This document shows positions 1-7,147 of a stretch of 9,029 nucleotides of DNA, piece by piece. The notes under the pieces were generated by a model. The model worked only from the letters and a program-made list of their open reading frames with translations, had not been told where the DNA came from and made no database searches. Location: contig CAMWOD010000024.1 of assembly GCA_947175715.1 (NCBI GenBank), positions 1 through 9,029 of the forward strand, given 5' to 3'. How positions within the stretch are numbered: the stretch's first letter is position 1; each line of letters starts with the position of its first letter. The stretch comes from an uncultured Porphyromonadaceae bacterium. GTDB taxonomy: Bacteria; Bacteroidota; Bacteroidia; Bacteroidales; Muribaculaceae. Made by a program: the position numbers and the translations under genes.

Positions 1-53
1 CAACGACCCCCTGATTAACAGTCAGGTGCTCTAACCAACTGAGCTACTGAAGC
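1..53 (-). tRNA. tRNA-Asn (anticodon GTT), 3' part cut off by window edge
   Basis: Read on the minus strand, the sequence folds as the 5' two thirds of a tRNA. The acceptor 5' strand GCTTCAG is at 53-47, followed by T8 and A9. The D arm has stem GCTC (44-41) and partner GAGC, with the GGTTAGAGC-type loop. The anticodon stem CCTGA/TCAGG (26-22 and 14-10) closes a 7-nt loop CTGTTAA, whose middle GTT (19-17) is an asparagine anticodon. The variable loop GGGTC and four bases of the T stem follow before the edge. The T loop, the 3' acceptor strand and any encoded CCA lie outside, so acceptor pairing cannot be checked. This tRNA decodes AAC/AAU and is a normal substrate of t6A37 modification, the pathway of the tsaC-like gene at the other end. 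Confidence 0.93.
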
Positions 54-85
54 AGAATGCTCACCCCCTTCGGGGAATTGCGTGG

Positions 86-116
86 CAAAAGTACACACAT
101 TTTTTTACTTGCACAA
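86..116 (-). promoter_or_regulatory. Bacteroidetes housekeeping promoter for the tRNA-Asn
   Basis: On the minus strand the -7 element TACTTTTG (93-86) matches TAnnTTTG perfectly. A TTG (116-114) lies exactly 20 nt upstream, the spacing expected for the Bacteroidetes primary sigma factor (-33 TTG / -7 TAnnTTTG). Transcription would start near position 80 and reach the tRNA 5' end at 53. The short leader contains a small CCCC/GGGG hairpin (65-75). The spacing and both elements agree, so this is the best-supported promoter in the window. Confidence 0.75.
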
Positions 117-143
117 CTTTTTCTCGAAAAAAATATGCGTCTT

Positions 144-175
144 CAATGATTTTATATCATTTTTCGCTAATTTTG
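144..175 (+). promoter_or_regulatory. Predicted promoter module upstream of the S41 peptidase gene (copy 1 of a repeated motif)
   Basis: The + strand carries TAATTTTG at 168-175, a perfect TAnnTTTG -7 element. There is no canonical TTG at the -33 position; the bases there read CAATG (144-148), so ATG at 146-148 would be a degenerate match with a 19-nt spacer. If used, transcription starts near 182 and leaves a leader of about 87 nt with a GC-rich centre (about 186-240). The whole block CAATGATTTT (144-153), 7 nt, TTTTCGCTAATT (161-172) recurs in inverse orientation at 8849-8818 before glyQS, which supports a conserved function. Confidence 0.5.
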
Positions 176-268
176 ACCCAACTAAACGCAGCGATTGGCC
201 GGCTATCGGTAGCGATGGCGACGCGTAGCAACAGTCAGCTGCATTATTTACACTGAAATAAAAGATAT

Positions 269-1927
269 ATGAAAAAGTCCACATATTTGGCCGGGGCAAT
301 TGTGGCGGTATCGATTGCAATGAGTGCCGCCACCCGCAGCGACAAGGCAGAGCTGTCGCGCAACCTTGACATATTCTCAAGCGTGGTGAAAAATCTGCAG
401 ACGGAGTATGTCGACACAATCGATGCCAACAAGACGATACGCACGGCGATCGACATGATGCTTATGGAGCTTGATCCATACACCGAGTATATACCCGAGG
501 ATGAACAAGAGGCATTTCGCTCAATCTCGACGGGTGAATACGGTGGTATCGGCAGCTATATAATGCGCCGAAAAGACAATAATGTGTACATCTCCGACCC
601 ATACGACAATTCACCGGCCCGTAAGGCAGGATTGCGTGCCGGTGACCTGATAATCGCCATCGACGGTGACACGGTGCTGGGGTGGACCACCGACAAGGTG
701 TCAAATCGGCTGCGCGGCCAGTCGGGTACCACCGTCAACTTGCTCATCAAGCGCCCCTACGTTGAGGACTCGATAAAGACTATATCGGTGGAGCGCGAAA
801 AGATTGCTATTCACCCCGTGCCCTACTATGGAGTGATTCACGACAGCATCGGGTATATTGATGTGACCACATTCAGCGACAAGACTTATCCCGAGGTGAA
901 AGCCGCATTGCTCGACCTTAAGAGCAATCCCAAGGTCAACACCATAATGCTTGACTTGCGCTCGAATGGTGGTGGGGTACTCGACGGAGCCGTTGACCTT
1001 GTGAGCCTTTTCGTACCCAAAGGCACGGAGGTGCTTCGCACTCGAGGCAAGGGGCAGGTGAACGAGCGTGTGTACAAGACCACGAATAAGCCCGTTGATG
1101 TCGACATACCATTGGTGGTGCTGGTCAATAGCGGCTCGGCATCGGCATCGGAGATAGTGGCAGGCTCGCTGCAAGATCTTGACAGGGCGGTGATCGTGGG
1201 CCGGCGCTCATTCGGCAAGGGGCTGGTGCAAAGCTCGCGTCCGTTACCCTACAATGGCTTGCTCAAGGTGACGATAGCCAAATACTACATACCCTCGGGG
1301 CGACTGATACAGGCCATCGACTATTCTCACCGCAACGAAGATGGTTCGGTGGGGCGCATCCCCGACTCGCTCACTCATGAGTTTAAGACCAATGCAGGGC
1401 GCATAGTGCGCGACGGTGGCGGCATTAAGCCCGACGTTGAAGTGGAGCTGCCCGATGGCTCGCGATTGCTCTACAATATCATGGCCGATAATTGGGCATT
1501 TGATTATGCCAACAAGTATTCAGCCACTCATGACTCGATAGCACCGGCTACTGATTTTGAGGTGACCGACGAGATGTTTGAGGATTTCAAGGCGTTTATC
1601 GACCCTGAGCAGTTCAACTACGACAAGGTGTGTGATACCATGCTCGACGACCTTGAGAAAGTGGCGAAAACCGAGGGGTATCTCAATGACGAAACAAAGG
1701 CTCAGATTGAGGTGCTGAGAGGCTTGATGAAGCACAACCTCGGCGACGACCTCGACAACAACCGCAAGGAGGTGTCGGAGGTGCTTGCCGCGGAGATTAT
1801 AAGCCGCTATTATGGCGACAGGGGAGAGGTGATACAGTCGTTGAAGCACGACTATGACGTGGAAGCTGCCTTAAAGATGCTCAACACTCCAGGTGAGTAT
1901 AAGCGTCTGCTATCTCCGCAGAAGTAG
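269..1927 (+). CDS. S41 family C-terminal processing peptidase (CtpA/Tsp-like)
   Basis: This is an intact 552-residue serine protease of the S41 family, which degrades or trims proteins at their C-termini in the periplasm or envelope. Residues 5-21 form a hydrophobic export signal or membrane anchor. Residues about 25-85 are a helical leader with the family phrase LDPYTEYIPE (68-77). A PDZ domain covers about 88-165 (YGGIG; SPARKAGLRAGD at 115-126). The protease core covers about 185-345. The catalytic Ser292 lies in GSASASEI (289-296) and Lys317 in GRRSFGKG (311-318). Their separation of 25 residues equals that of the Ser/Lys dyad in E. coli Tsp. A further 150 or so C-terminal residues follow the core, an extension I associate with Bacteroidales members. 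The ATG at 269 puts the signal peptide at the very N-terminus and lacks a clear Shine-Dalgarno sequence. The gene is monocistronic and converges with the receptor gene. Family is near certain; substrate is unknown. Confidence 0.95.
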   Translation: MKKSTYLAGAIVAVSIAMSAATRSDKAELSRNLDIFSSVVKNLQTEYVDTIDANKTIRTAIDMMLMELDPYTEYIPEDEQEAFRSISTGEYGGIGSYIMRRKDNNVYISDPYDNSPARKAGLRAGDLIIAIDGDTVLGWTTDKVSNRLRGQSGTTVNLLIKRPYVEDSIKTISVEREKIAIHPVPYYGVIHDSIGYIDVTTFSDKTYPEVKAALLDLKSNPKVNTIMLDLRSNGGGVLDGAVDLVSLFVPKGTEVLRTRGKGQVNERVYKTTNKPVDVDIPLVVLVNSGSASASEIVAGSLQDLDRAVIVGRRSFGKGLVQSSRPLPYNGLLKVTIAKYYIPSGRLIQAIDYSHRNEDGSVGRIPDSLTHEFKTNAGRIVRDGGGIKPDVEVELPDGSRLLYNIMADNWAFDYANKYSATHDSIAPATDFEVTDEMFEDFKAFIDPEQFNYDKVCDTMLDDLEKVAKTEGYLNDETKAQIEVLRGLMKHNLGDDLDNNRKEVSEVLAAEIISRYYGDRGEVIQSLKHDYDVEAALKMLNTPGEYKRLLSPQK

Positions 1928-1944
1928 AATGTTATAAATGTAAT

Positions 1945-1982
1945 GAGGGCTGGCACTGATCGAATAACAGGTGCCAGCCCTC
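1945..1982. terminator. Bidirectional hairpin terminator between convergent genes
   Basis: A perfect 12-bp inverted repeat (GAGGGCTGGCAC at 1945-1956, GTGCCAGCCCTC at 1971-1982) encloses a 14-nt loop. It sits 17 nt past the peptidase stop and 20 nt past the stop of the oppositely read receptor gene. The flanks are moderately T-rich in both reading directions (GTTGTTTGG to the right; ATTACATTTATAAC when read leftward), so it plausibly terminates both transcripts. Confidence 0.8.
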
Positions 1983-2002
1983 GTTGTTTGGTGCTATATG
2001 CG

Positions 2003-4789
2003 TTATCTACGCCTCATGCCTGGAGGAGGTCCGCCGGGCCCTCGACGCATATCGTTGCGAAGTTCGGGTTGGTTGCCTTGTCCGAATGAGTTGAATCGGT
2101 AGGTGAATGTCACCATGAAATAGCGGGTGAGCGTGTTGAAGCGCTCGTCTGTTATGAAGTTGGCTGTGACGGTGCGCGATATGTCTCGCTTCTGCTGCAG
2201 CAGGTCGTAAACCTTGAGGGCAACGGTAGCGGCTTTGCCGTGCATGAATTGATAGGATATTGATCCATTCCACATCCATGTGTTCTGGTTGTAGCCGTTG
2301 GCATATCCGGTTGTGCCCGTATAGCTCACATCGGTAGCGAGCACTACGCCGAACGGTGTATAGTAGGTGCCGTTGAATGTGGCGCCATAAGATTGGATTG
2401 TGGGGGTGGAGATATTGGGGAGTGAGTTGTGGGTGAGCTGCAATGAGTAGTTGGGACGAAGCTCAAGCTCCACGTTGTCGGGACGCCATGCGAATGAGAA
2501 TGACTCGAAAAGGCGTGTAGCCATAGAGTTGTTGCGCAGCCCGTTGTTGTAGCCTACTGAATGGTTGAGGTTGACAAATAGATGATTGGAGATGGTGAAG
2601 TGCTTGTTGCGCAACGGCTGTGAAATCATATTCATCAAGCGGAGCGACCACACTCCGTTGACATTGGCATAGGTGGTGGTCTGCCCACCGGTGAGCGAGT
2701 TGTACTCAGTGCGACTCACTATAGTGTTCTGTGCCACCTGGGCGTCGCCCATCAGCATTATCGAGCGCTGAGCGTCGGCGTTGAAGTCCTGGAAGCGCAT
2801 GCGAATGTAGTGGGTGAACGATGGATTGAGGTTGGGGTTACCTACTACGACTCGCAGAGGGTTGGAGTAGTCGGGTACAGGTTGCAACTGTGCCATCGAC
2901 GGCTGCGATGAGCGGCTGCGGTAGTTGACCATTATCGACCTTGTTTTGCCGAGTTTGTAGCGGTATCGCAGGAATGGGGCGAAGTTCCACACCCAGCGGC
3001 GAGGTATATTGCGGTCGGAGTTGAGGAGATTGTAGCTCTGTTGCATCGACGGCACGAGCGAGAGCCCGGCATCGAGTGTGTATGCCTTCTTCACCAGCTT
3101 GAAGCCGAGACGAATGTCCTGAGTGAAGAAATTGTTGCGGAACGAGTTGGATAGCGAGTCGACGTAGTGCAGCTCGGGGTCGACCATGGGATCGCCAAAG
3201 GGGCCATCGGGGAATGTGAGGTTGCGGTCGTAGGTGAGCTTGTCGGCATTGTTCCAGCGGTAGCGCATATTGTAACTCAGGGTGAGGAAACGCCCTTTTT
3301 TGGCGTCGCCAAGTGGTTCGGTCCATGTGGCTCGGGCCTGAATCTGATTGCTCCAGGTGTGGTTGTCCTCAAACTGGTCGTATGCGTCGATTGAGTCGTT
3401 GAAGAGCTTGAACAGGTTGTGAGAGTAAGTGTTGGTCTTTTCACGCACATTCGACATCTGGTAGCGGAAGTTGATTGAATAGCTGCGACCAGGATGCGAC
3501 TTGAAGTTGTGATTGAACGTGCCTTCGCCGTTGGCTTCCCACGAGTTGCCCAGCGAACTTTTGGTGTTGTAGCTTCGTGTCACCAGCTCTTGGAGTCCTG
3601 AAAGTGTAAGTGTCGAGTCGATCGAACGCGAGTCGTTGTGATTGAACGAGAATCGGGGACGGAAGTCGAAGGTGTTGAGCGAATCGGGTTTCCACTGTAT
3701 GCGGAAGTCGGCACGCACGTTATGACCGCGGTCGCGCGAATCAGTGTAGCTTTGTGAATATGATGTGGAGTCGGGGAATAGATACTGTCGGTTTTGCGAT
3801 TTCTGCGACTCGAGGTCGGTGTGCGAGTACATCACATCGCCACCTACACGAAATATCTCCTTGTTACCAATATTGAAGTTAAGACCAAGCGACTGAGAGG
3901 TATTGATACCCTGGTCCCCTCCGAAGCGGCGGAAACGGTTGCCATTGCCGTCGGTAAATCCCAGATCGTTGGTGTTGTTGGCACTTCCGAGCAGCGTAAA
4001 CTGGTTGTCGTTGTAGAATCGGTTGACATTGAATGTGGCTTGATAGCGGTCGTCAGTGCCGTAGCCGGCCTCGGCCGTGCCAAACCATCCATTTTTCATG
4101 CCTTTCTTTACCGTAAGGTTGATCACGGTTTCATCTTCGCCGTCGTCAACGCCTGTGATGCGGGCCAAGTCGCTCTTGCGGTCAACCACCTGCAACTTAT
4201 CAACCATGTTGACTGGCAGGTTCTTAGAAGCTACTTTGGGGTCGTCGCTGAAAAACTCCTTGCCGTCAACAAGAATTTTGGTTACCTCCTTACCGTTGGC
4301 TGTGATTTTGCCATTGGCGTCAACCTCCACGCCGGGGAGTCGTTTCAGAAGGTCCTCAACCACGGCGTTGGGCTGTGTCTTATAGGTGTCGGCATTGTAC
4401 TCGATAGTGTCCTCCATCACCTTCACGGGGGTTTTGACGGCGGTGACTGTGGCTTCTTTTAGCACAATCGATGAGTTGTGCATGGTGATGGGCTTGAGAT
4501 TGATGTTTTGCTGCCCAACGGTGATGGGGGTGATCTGTGTGGCGTAGCCTACATAGGTTGAACGGATGGCATACTTGCCTGATTTCACGTCGCTGAAAGA
4601 GAATTTACCGTCGAAATCGGAAGCGACGGCTTTCACTTGCGAACTGTCGGGGAGGTGGAGCAGAGCGAGTGTGCCACCGATCATAGGCTGGTTGTTCTCG
4701 TCTACAAGTGTTCCCTTGATCACTACTGCACAAACCGACGTTGCTATCGTCAACAGTAGGATCGCAAGGAGTAGGAGGCGTTTATTCAT
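2003..4789 (-). CDS. TonB-dependent-receptor-like outer-membrane beta-barrel protein (OMP_b-brl_3 type)
   Basis: This is an intact 928-residue outer-membrane protein. Residues 1-21 are a signal peptide (KRLLLLAILLL, cleavage probably after VCA). Residues about 22-105 form a carboxypeptidase-regulatory-like beta-sandwich (GTLVDENNQP at 26-35, DFDGKFSF at 58-65, YVGY at 79-82). Residues about 110-225 are a plug-like domain with LLKRLPGVEVD (147-157) and KILVDGKEFF (171-180). The rest, to about residue 900, is a long barrel rich in alternating aromatic/polar strands, ending in YFMVTFTYRF. A 29-residue Gly/Pro/Arg-rich tail (GPGGPPPGMRRR at the end) follows the last strand. There is no SusD-like partner or glycan enzyme nearby, so a polysaccharide-uptake role is not supported. 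Substrate is unknown. No Shine-Dalgarno precedes the ATG. The transporter gene ends 98 nt upstream on the same strand. Confidence 0.9.
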   Translation of the reverse strand: MNKRLLLLAILLLTIATSVCAVVIKGTLVDENNQPMIGGTLALLHLPDSSQVKAVASDFDGKFSFSDVKSGKYAIRSTYVGYATQITPITVGQQNINLKPITMHNSSIVLKEATVTAVKTPVKVMEDTIEYNADTYKTQPNAVVEDLLKRLPGVEVDANGKITANGKEVTKILVDGKEFFSDDPKVASKNLPVNMVDKLQVVDRKSDLARITGVDDGEDETVINLTVKKGMKNGWFGTAEAGYGTDDRYQATFNVNRFYNDNQFTLLGSANNTNDLGFTDGNGNRFRRFGGDQGINTSQSLGLNFNIGNKEIFRVGGDVMYSHTDLESQKSQNRQYLFPDSTSYSQSYTDSRDRGHNVRADFRIQWKPDSLNTFDFRPRFSFNHNDSRSIDSTLTLSGLQELVTRSYNTKSSLGNSWEANGEGTFNHNFKSHPGRSYSINFRYQMSNVREKTNTYSHNLFKLFNDSIDAYDQFEDNHTWSNQIQARATWTEPLGDAKKGRFLTLSYNMRYRWNNADKLTYDRNLTFPDGPFGDPMVDPELHYVDSLSNSFRNNFFTQDIRLGFKLVKKAYTLDAGLSLVPSMQQSYNLLNSDRNIPRRWVWNFAPFLRYRYKLGKTRSIMVNYRSRSSQPSMAQLQPVPDYSNPLRVVVGNPNLNPSFTHYIRMRFQDFNADAQRSIMLMGDAQVAQNTIVSRTEYNSLTGGQTTTYANVNGVWSLRLMNMISQPLRNKHFTISNHLFVNLNHSVGYNNGLRNNSMATRLFESFSFAWRPDNVELELRPNYSLQLTHNSLPNISTPTIQSYGATFNGTYYTPFGVVLATDVSYTGTTGYANGYNQNTWMWNGSISYQFMHGKAATVALKVYDLLQQKRDISRTVTANFITDERFNTLTRYFMVTFTYRFNSFGQGNQPELRNDMRRGPGGPPPGMRRR

Positions 4790-4887
4790 TACTTGAAGTT
4801 GAAACGATTGGTATTTACGATAAATATGACCCCGTCGGGTGTAAATGGTTTAGAATGGATTTTGCTAAAAAAGTATAAATTTAATTG

Positions 4888-5847
4888 TCATTTATTGTAG
4901 GCCTGTGGGTGGTGATGCTCATGCCTGTAGAGCTGGTATGTATTGATGAGGTTATGCCAAATGCTGTAAAATCCACCCACTATCGCTGTTACCGGAGTGA
5001 AGAATGTATATCCCAGCCATATGGCAAACACGGTGTTTTTTTGACCCAACGCCTGTCCGGCGGTGACGGTGTCGGAGTAGACTGCACCGATGAGTCGCCC
5101 AAGCCAAAACTGGAATACGCAGCATATGGCCGAAACGGCCACAAGCCATATCTGAGTGTCGAGCGATACCGTGGAGTGAACTATGGAGCGGGTTGTAACG
5201 ACTATAGCCAACGACAGTGCTACTGCCCACAGATAAAATGGTAAGTCGGGGTGCTTTATCAGCCGAGAATGAAGTCCCGGCAGCAGGTGACGCACAAATA
5301 TGGCTAAAGCCAGCGGCATAAGCAGCAGGGGGAAAACCTGCCCCATGATAAGGAGAGTTGCCGTGGTCATAGAGATTGAGTCGTTGGGGTGGATATAGGG
5401 CACCAGCGCAGGGACGGTGAGCGATACAGCTATGTTGATCAATATAATATATGTGGTGATGTGGTTTACATCACCTCCAAGCTTGCGGGTCACAACGGCC
5501 GAGGCCGTGGCGGTGGGGCATATCAGGCACAACATGGCGCCCTCGAGCACCACTCGTACTCCGCTATGCGGCATCAGTATCAGTATTGAACCTATCGCTG
5601 CGAAAAGTCCGCATTGCACCAAAAGCAGCCACAAGTGCCATGGGCACAAGCGTATGTGTTTCAAGTCGACCTTGAGGAAGGTGAGAAACAGCATGCAGAA
5701 AATCAATACCGGCTGGAGTATATTGACTGCGTTGCGTGCCAGTATGTGGTGTCGCTCAAGTGCTGGGATGTTGATAAATACAAAGTAAGCAACCACACCG
5801 GTTATCATAGCGATGACCAGCATCCAGTCGCGTGCAAATCTTTTCAT
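4888..5847 (-). CDS. BASS-family (bile acid:Na+ symporter-like) membrane transporter
   Basis: This 319-residue, almost wholly hydrophobic inner-membrane protein has about nine to ten predicted membrane segments, a usual length for the BASS family of sodium-coupled transporters of organic anions. Two family signatures are visible. One is CPTATASAVVTRKLGGD (110-126), the unwound-helix region. The other is AGQALGQKNTV (263-273), the second crossover region with the conserved Q-N pair, followed by TPVTAIVGGFYSIWHNLIN. The C-terminus is short and His-rich (RHEHHHPQ, 308-315). An AAAGG about 9 nt before the ATG is one of the few Shine-Dalgarno-like sites in the window. The gene lies downstream of the FKBP gene on the same strand but is separated from it by a strong hairpin. 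The real substrate cannot be read from sequence; bile acid is only the family name. Confidence 0.85.
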   Translation of the reverse strand: MKRFARDWMLVIAMITGVVAYFVFINIPALERHHILARNAVNILQPVLIFCMLFLTFLKVDLKHIRLCPWHLWLLLVQCGLFAAIGSILILMPHSGVRVVLEGAMLCLICPTATASAVVTRKLGGDVNHITTYIILINIAVSLTVPALVPYIHPNDSISMTTATLLIMGQVFPLLLMPLALAIFVRHLLPGLHSRLIKHPDLPFYLWAVALSLAIVVTTRSIVHSTVSLDTQIWLVAVSAICCVFQFWLGRLIGAVYSDTVTAGQALGQKNTVFAIWLGYTFFTPVTAIVGGFYSIWHNLINTYQLYRHEHHHPQAYNK

Positions 5848-5871
5848 CTCTTTTACCTTTAGAGCGTTTGG

Positions 5872-5904
5872 CTGGTGGCGCTAAATTTGCTTTAGCGCCA
5901 CCAG
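5872..5904. terminator. Perfect 14-bp hairpin between FKBP and transporter genes (terminator or attenuator)
   Basis: CTGGTGGCGCTAAA (5872-5885) and TTTAGCGCCACCAG (5891-5904) form a perfect 14-bp stem with a 5-nt loop. It lies 32 nt beyond the FKBP stop and 24 nt before the transporter start. Read leftward with the flanking genes, the 3' flank is CCAAACGCTC, which is not a T-tract. The rightward flank TAATTTCTGTGCTCTTTT is more terminator-like, although no rightward gene ends here. It may end the glyQS-lemA-FKBP transcript inefficiently, stabilise its 3' end, or act in the transporter leader. Confidence 0.6.
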
Positions 5905-5936
5905 TAATTTCTGTGCTCTTTTAAAGTCGGTGTGTA

Positions 5937-6488
5937 TCAGCGTATTTCGTAGGCTGGCACATCTACAAGCTTGATGCCGAATTTCAGTGCGGAGTAGGGG
6001 AGGATGATGCCGCTACCGTTGGCTCCGTACCCCTGCTGATAGGGTATCAGCACTTCACATGAGTCGCCTACATGCATATCCTGGAGCGCTATGGTCCAAC
6101 CCTCAATCACACCGTTGACACCCACGCGATATATTGAGTCGCCATATTGGGTGTTGTCGAACGATGAGTCGAATACGGTGTCATCATAAAGCATGCCCAC
6201 GTATTTCACATCCACAGTAGAGGTGTAGATGGGCGAGATATTGTTGGCTGTGAGCGCACGGTCGTTGAAGTAGTGTATCAGTACGTAGGCACCGGGATCC
6301 CAGTCGGGCACAAGCTTAGTGTAGTAGCGCGACCCGTCGGTGTCGAGCTTCTCGGCCATAAGGGCGAGCCAGGCATTGTTGGTGTCGCGCCATTCGGTGT
6401 AATCCTTCCAGTTGTTATCGTCCGAACAGCTTATAGCCAACAATCCCATCAAGGTTGCCAGCAGGCATAATAGAGGAAATTTGCGCAT
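5937..6488 (-). CDS. FKBP-type peptidyl-prolyl cis-trans isomerase, lipoprotein
   Basis: This 183-residue exported prolyl isomerase is likely membrane-anchored and would assist folding of envelope proteins. The N-terminus is a lipoprotein signal with lipobox LAISC, lipidated at Cys21. The FKBP fold occupies about 65-177. Active-site positions known from FKBP12 can be matched: Y96, F106-D107 in VFDSSFDN, V127-I128 and W131 in GVIEGW, Y154 in GYGANGSG, and F170 in the last strand ALKFGIKLVDV. Residues 22-65 are an acidic, aromatic linker without a recognised domain. The ATG overlaps the lemA stop codon by one base (TAATG), so translation is probably coupled to lemA. With the key residues present, activity is likely. 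Some Bacteroidales FKBP-like lipoproteins are annotated only as hypothetical. Confidence 0.92.
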   Translation of the reverse strand: MRKFPLLCLLATLMGLLAISCSDDNNWKDYTEWRDTNNAWLALMAEKLDTDGSRYYTKLVPDWDPGAYVLIHYFNDRALTANNISPIYTSTVDVKYVGMLYDDTVFDSSFDNTQYGDSIYRVGVNGVIEGWTIALQDMHVGDSCEVLIPYQQGYGANGSGIILPYSALKFGIKLVDVPAYEIR

Positions 6489-7111
6489 TATCTGAATACT
6501 TTGGGAGCGTTCTGAGCACCGGCGTCGGCGCTGAAAGGCTCTTTGGGGTCAAAATTGAATATACCGGCGAAAATCACAGCGGGGAAGCGGCGAATTTTCA
6601 CGTTGTAGTCTTTGACAGCCTCATTGTAGCGGGTGCGCTCTGTGGCTACGCGATTTTCGGTGCCGGCAAGCTCATCCTGCATCTTCATGAAGCTTTCAGG
6701 GAATTTGAAGTTGGGGTAAGCCTCGTGTACGGCGTTGATATAGATCTTGTAAGCCTCATCGACGCGCTGCTGGGCTTTGGCCTGAGCCACTGCCTCGGGA
6801 GTGCCGGGGGCTGGAGTGCCATATAGCTTAGCGCTGTCGAGGGCGTTGTTGAGGTCCTGGTAGCCGGTGCGCATTTTGGTTACCTCGGCCATGCCGGCCT
6901 TCTCATTCTGAGTTGCGGCATTTACTGTGGCCTCAAGGTTGGGAATGAGGTCGGCGCGGCGCTGGTACTGATTCTGCACGTTGGCCCAGGCCTGATTGGC
7001 TTTCTCGTCGAGCTCTACCATACCGTTGTAGGTGGAGCATCCCATGCCGCATACTATGATTAGCACCGCTGCTACGATGGCGAGGGTGATATAAATCGGT
7101 TGGATTTTCAA
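6488..7111 (-). CDS. lemA: LemA family protein
   Basis: This 207-residue protein has a hydrophobic N-terminal segment (residues 6-24) that should anchor it in the inner membrane with the body outside. The LemA signature is clear: YNGMVELDEKANQAWANVQ (28-46), followed by NQYQRRADLIPNLEATV (47-63) and a long alpha-helical bundle. The C-terminal RYNEAVKDYNVKIRRFP (161-177) is also typical. The biochemical role of LemA proteins is not firmly known. The start is a TTG at 7111-7109: an in-frame TAA lies at 7126-7124, only ATA, CAC, TAC and ACA lie between, and the first in-frame ATG is codon 23, inside the hydrophobic segment. The gene starts 36 nt after glyQS and overlaps the FKBP start, consistent with an operon. 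CGMGC (21-25) is a poor lipobox, so lipidation is doubtful. Confidence 0.92.
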   Translation of the reverse strand: MKIQPIYITLAIVAAVLIIVCGMGCSTYNGMVELDEKANQAWANVQNQYQRRADLIPNLEATVNAATQNEKAGMAEVTKMRTGYQDLNNALDSAKLYGTPAPGTPEAVAQAKAQQRVDEAYKIYINAVHEAYPNFKFPESFMKMQDELAGTENRVATERTRYNEAVKDYNVKIRRFPAVIFAGIFNFDPKEPFSADAGAQNAPKVFR

Positions 7112-7147
7112 TGTGTAGTGTATTTATGGGTGAGAGAATACGATAGT

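Noticed and set aside
701..1174. A 157-codon open frame on the - strand opposite the S41 peptidase gene
   Set aside because: It lies inside the protease and PDZ coding sequence, including the catalytic motif, and has no recognisable features of its own.
3794..4462. A 222-codon open frame on the + strand opposite the receptor gene
   Set aside because: It is fully embedded in the well-supported receptor gene. Its translation shows no domain or signal and has the composition expected of a reverse-strand shadow.
2003..4789. The receptor as part of a SusC/SusD polysaccharide utilisation locus
   Set aside because: No SusD-like lipoprotein, glycoside hydrolase or sensor gene is adjacent, and the barrel resembles the orphan OMP_b-brl_3 type.
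4813..4846. ATTTAC/GTAAAT with inner ACCC/GGGT as a structured receptor leader
   Set aside because: The two short stems require a 10-nt one-sided bulge and are within what chance gives in an AT-rich spacer.
4868..4875. A TACTTTTT sequence on the - strand as a promoter for the receptor
   Set aside because: It lacks the final G of TAnnTTTG and has no -33 element. The region remains a possible promoter location but the match is too weak to list.
5882..5889. A perfect TAAATTTG -7 element on the + strand
   Set aside because: It is formed by the end of one hairpin arm and the loop, has no TTG at a suitable distance, and no rightward gene starts downstream.
7035..7052. LemA as a lipoprotein
   Set aside because: CGMGC (residues 21-25) has Gly-Met-Gly before the Cys rather than an aliphatic residue at -3, and the alternative Cys21 has Val at -1, so the lipobox is not convincing.
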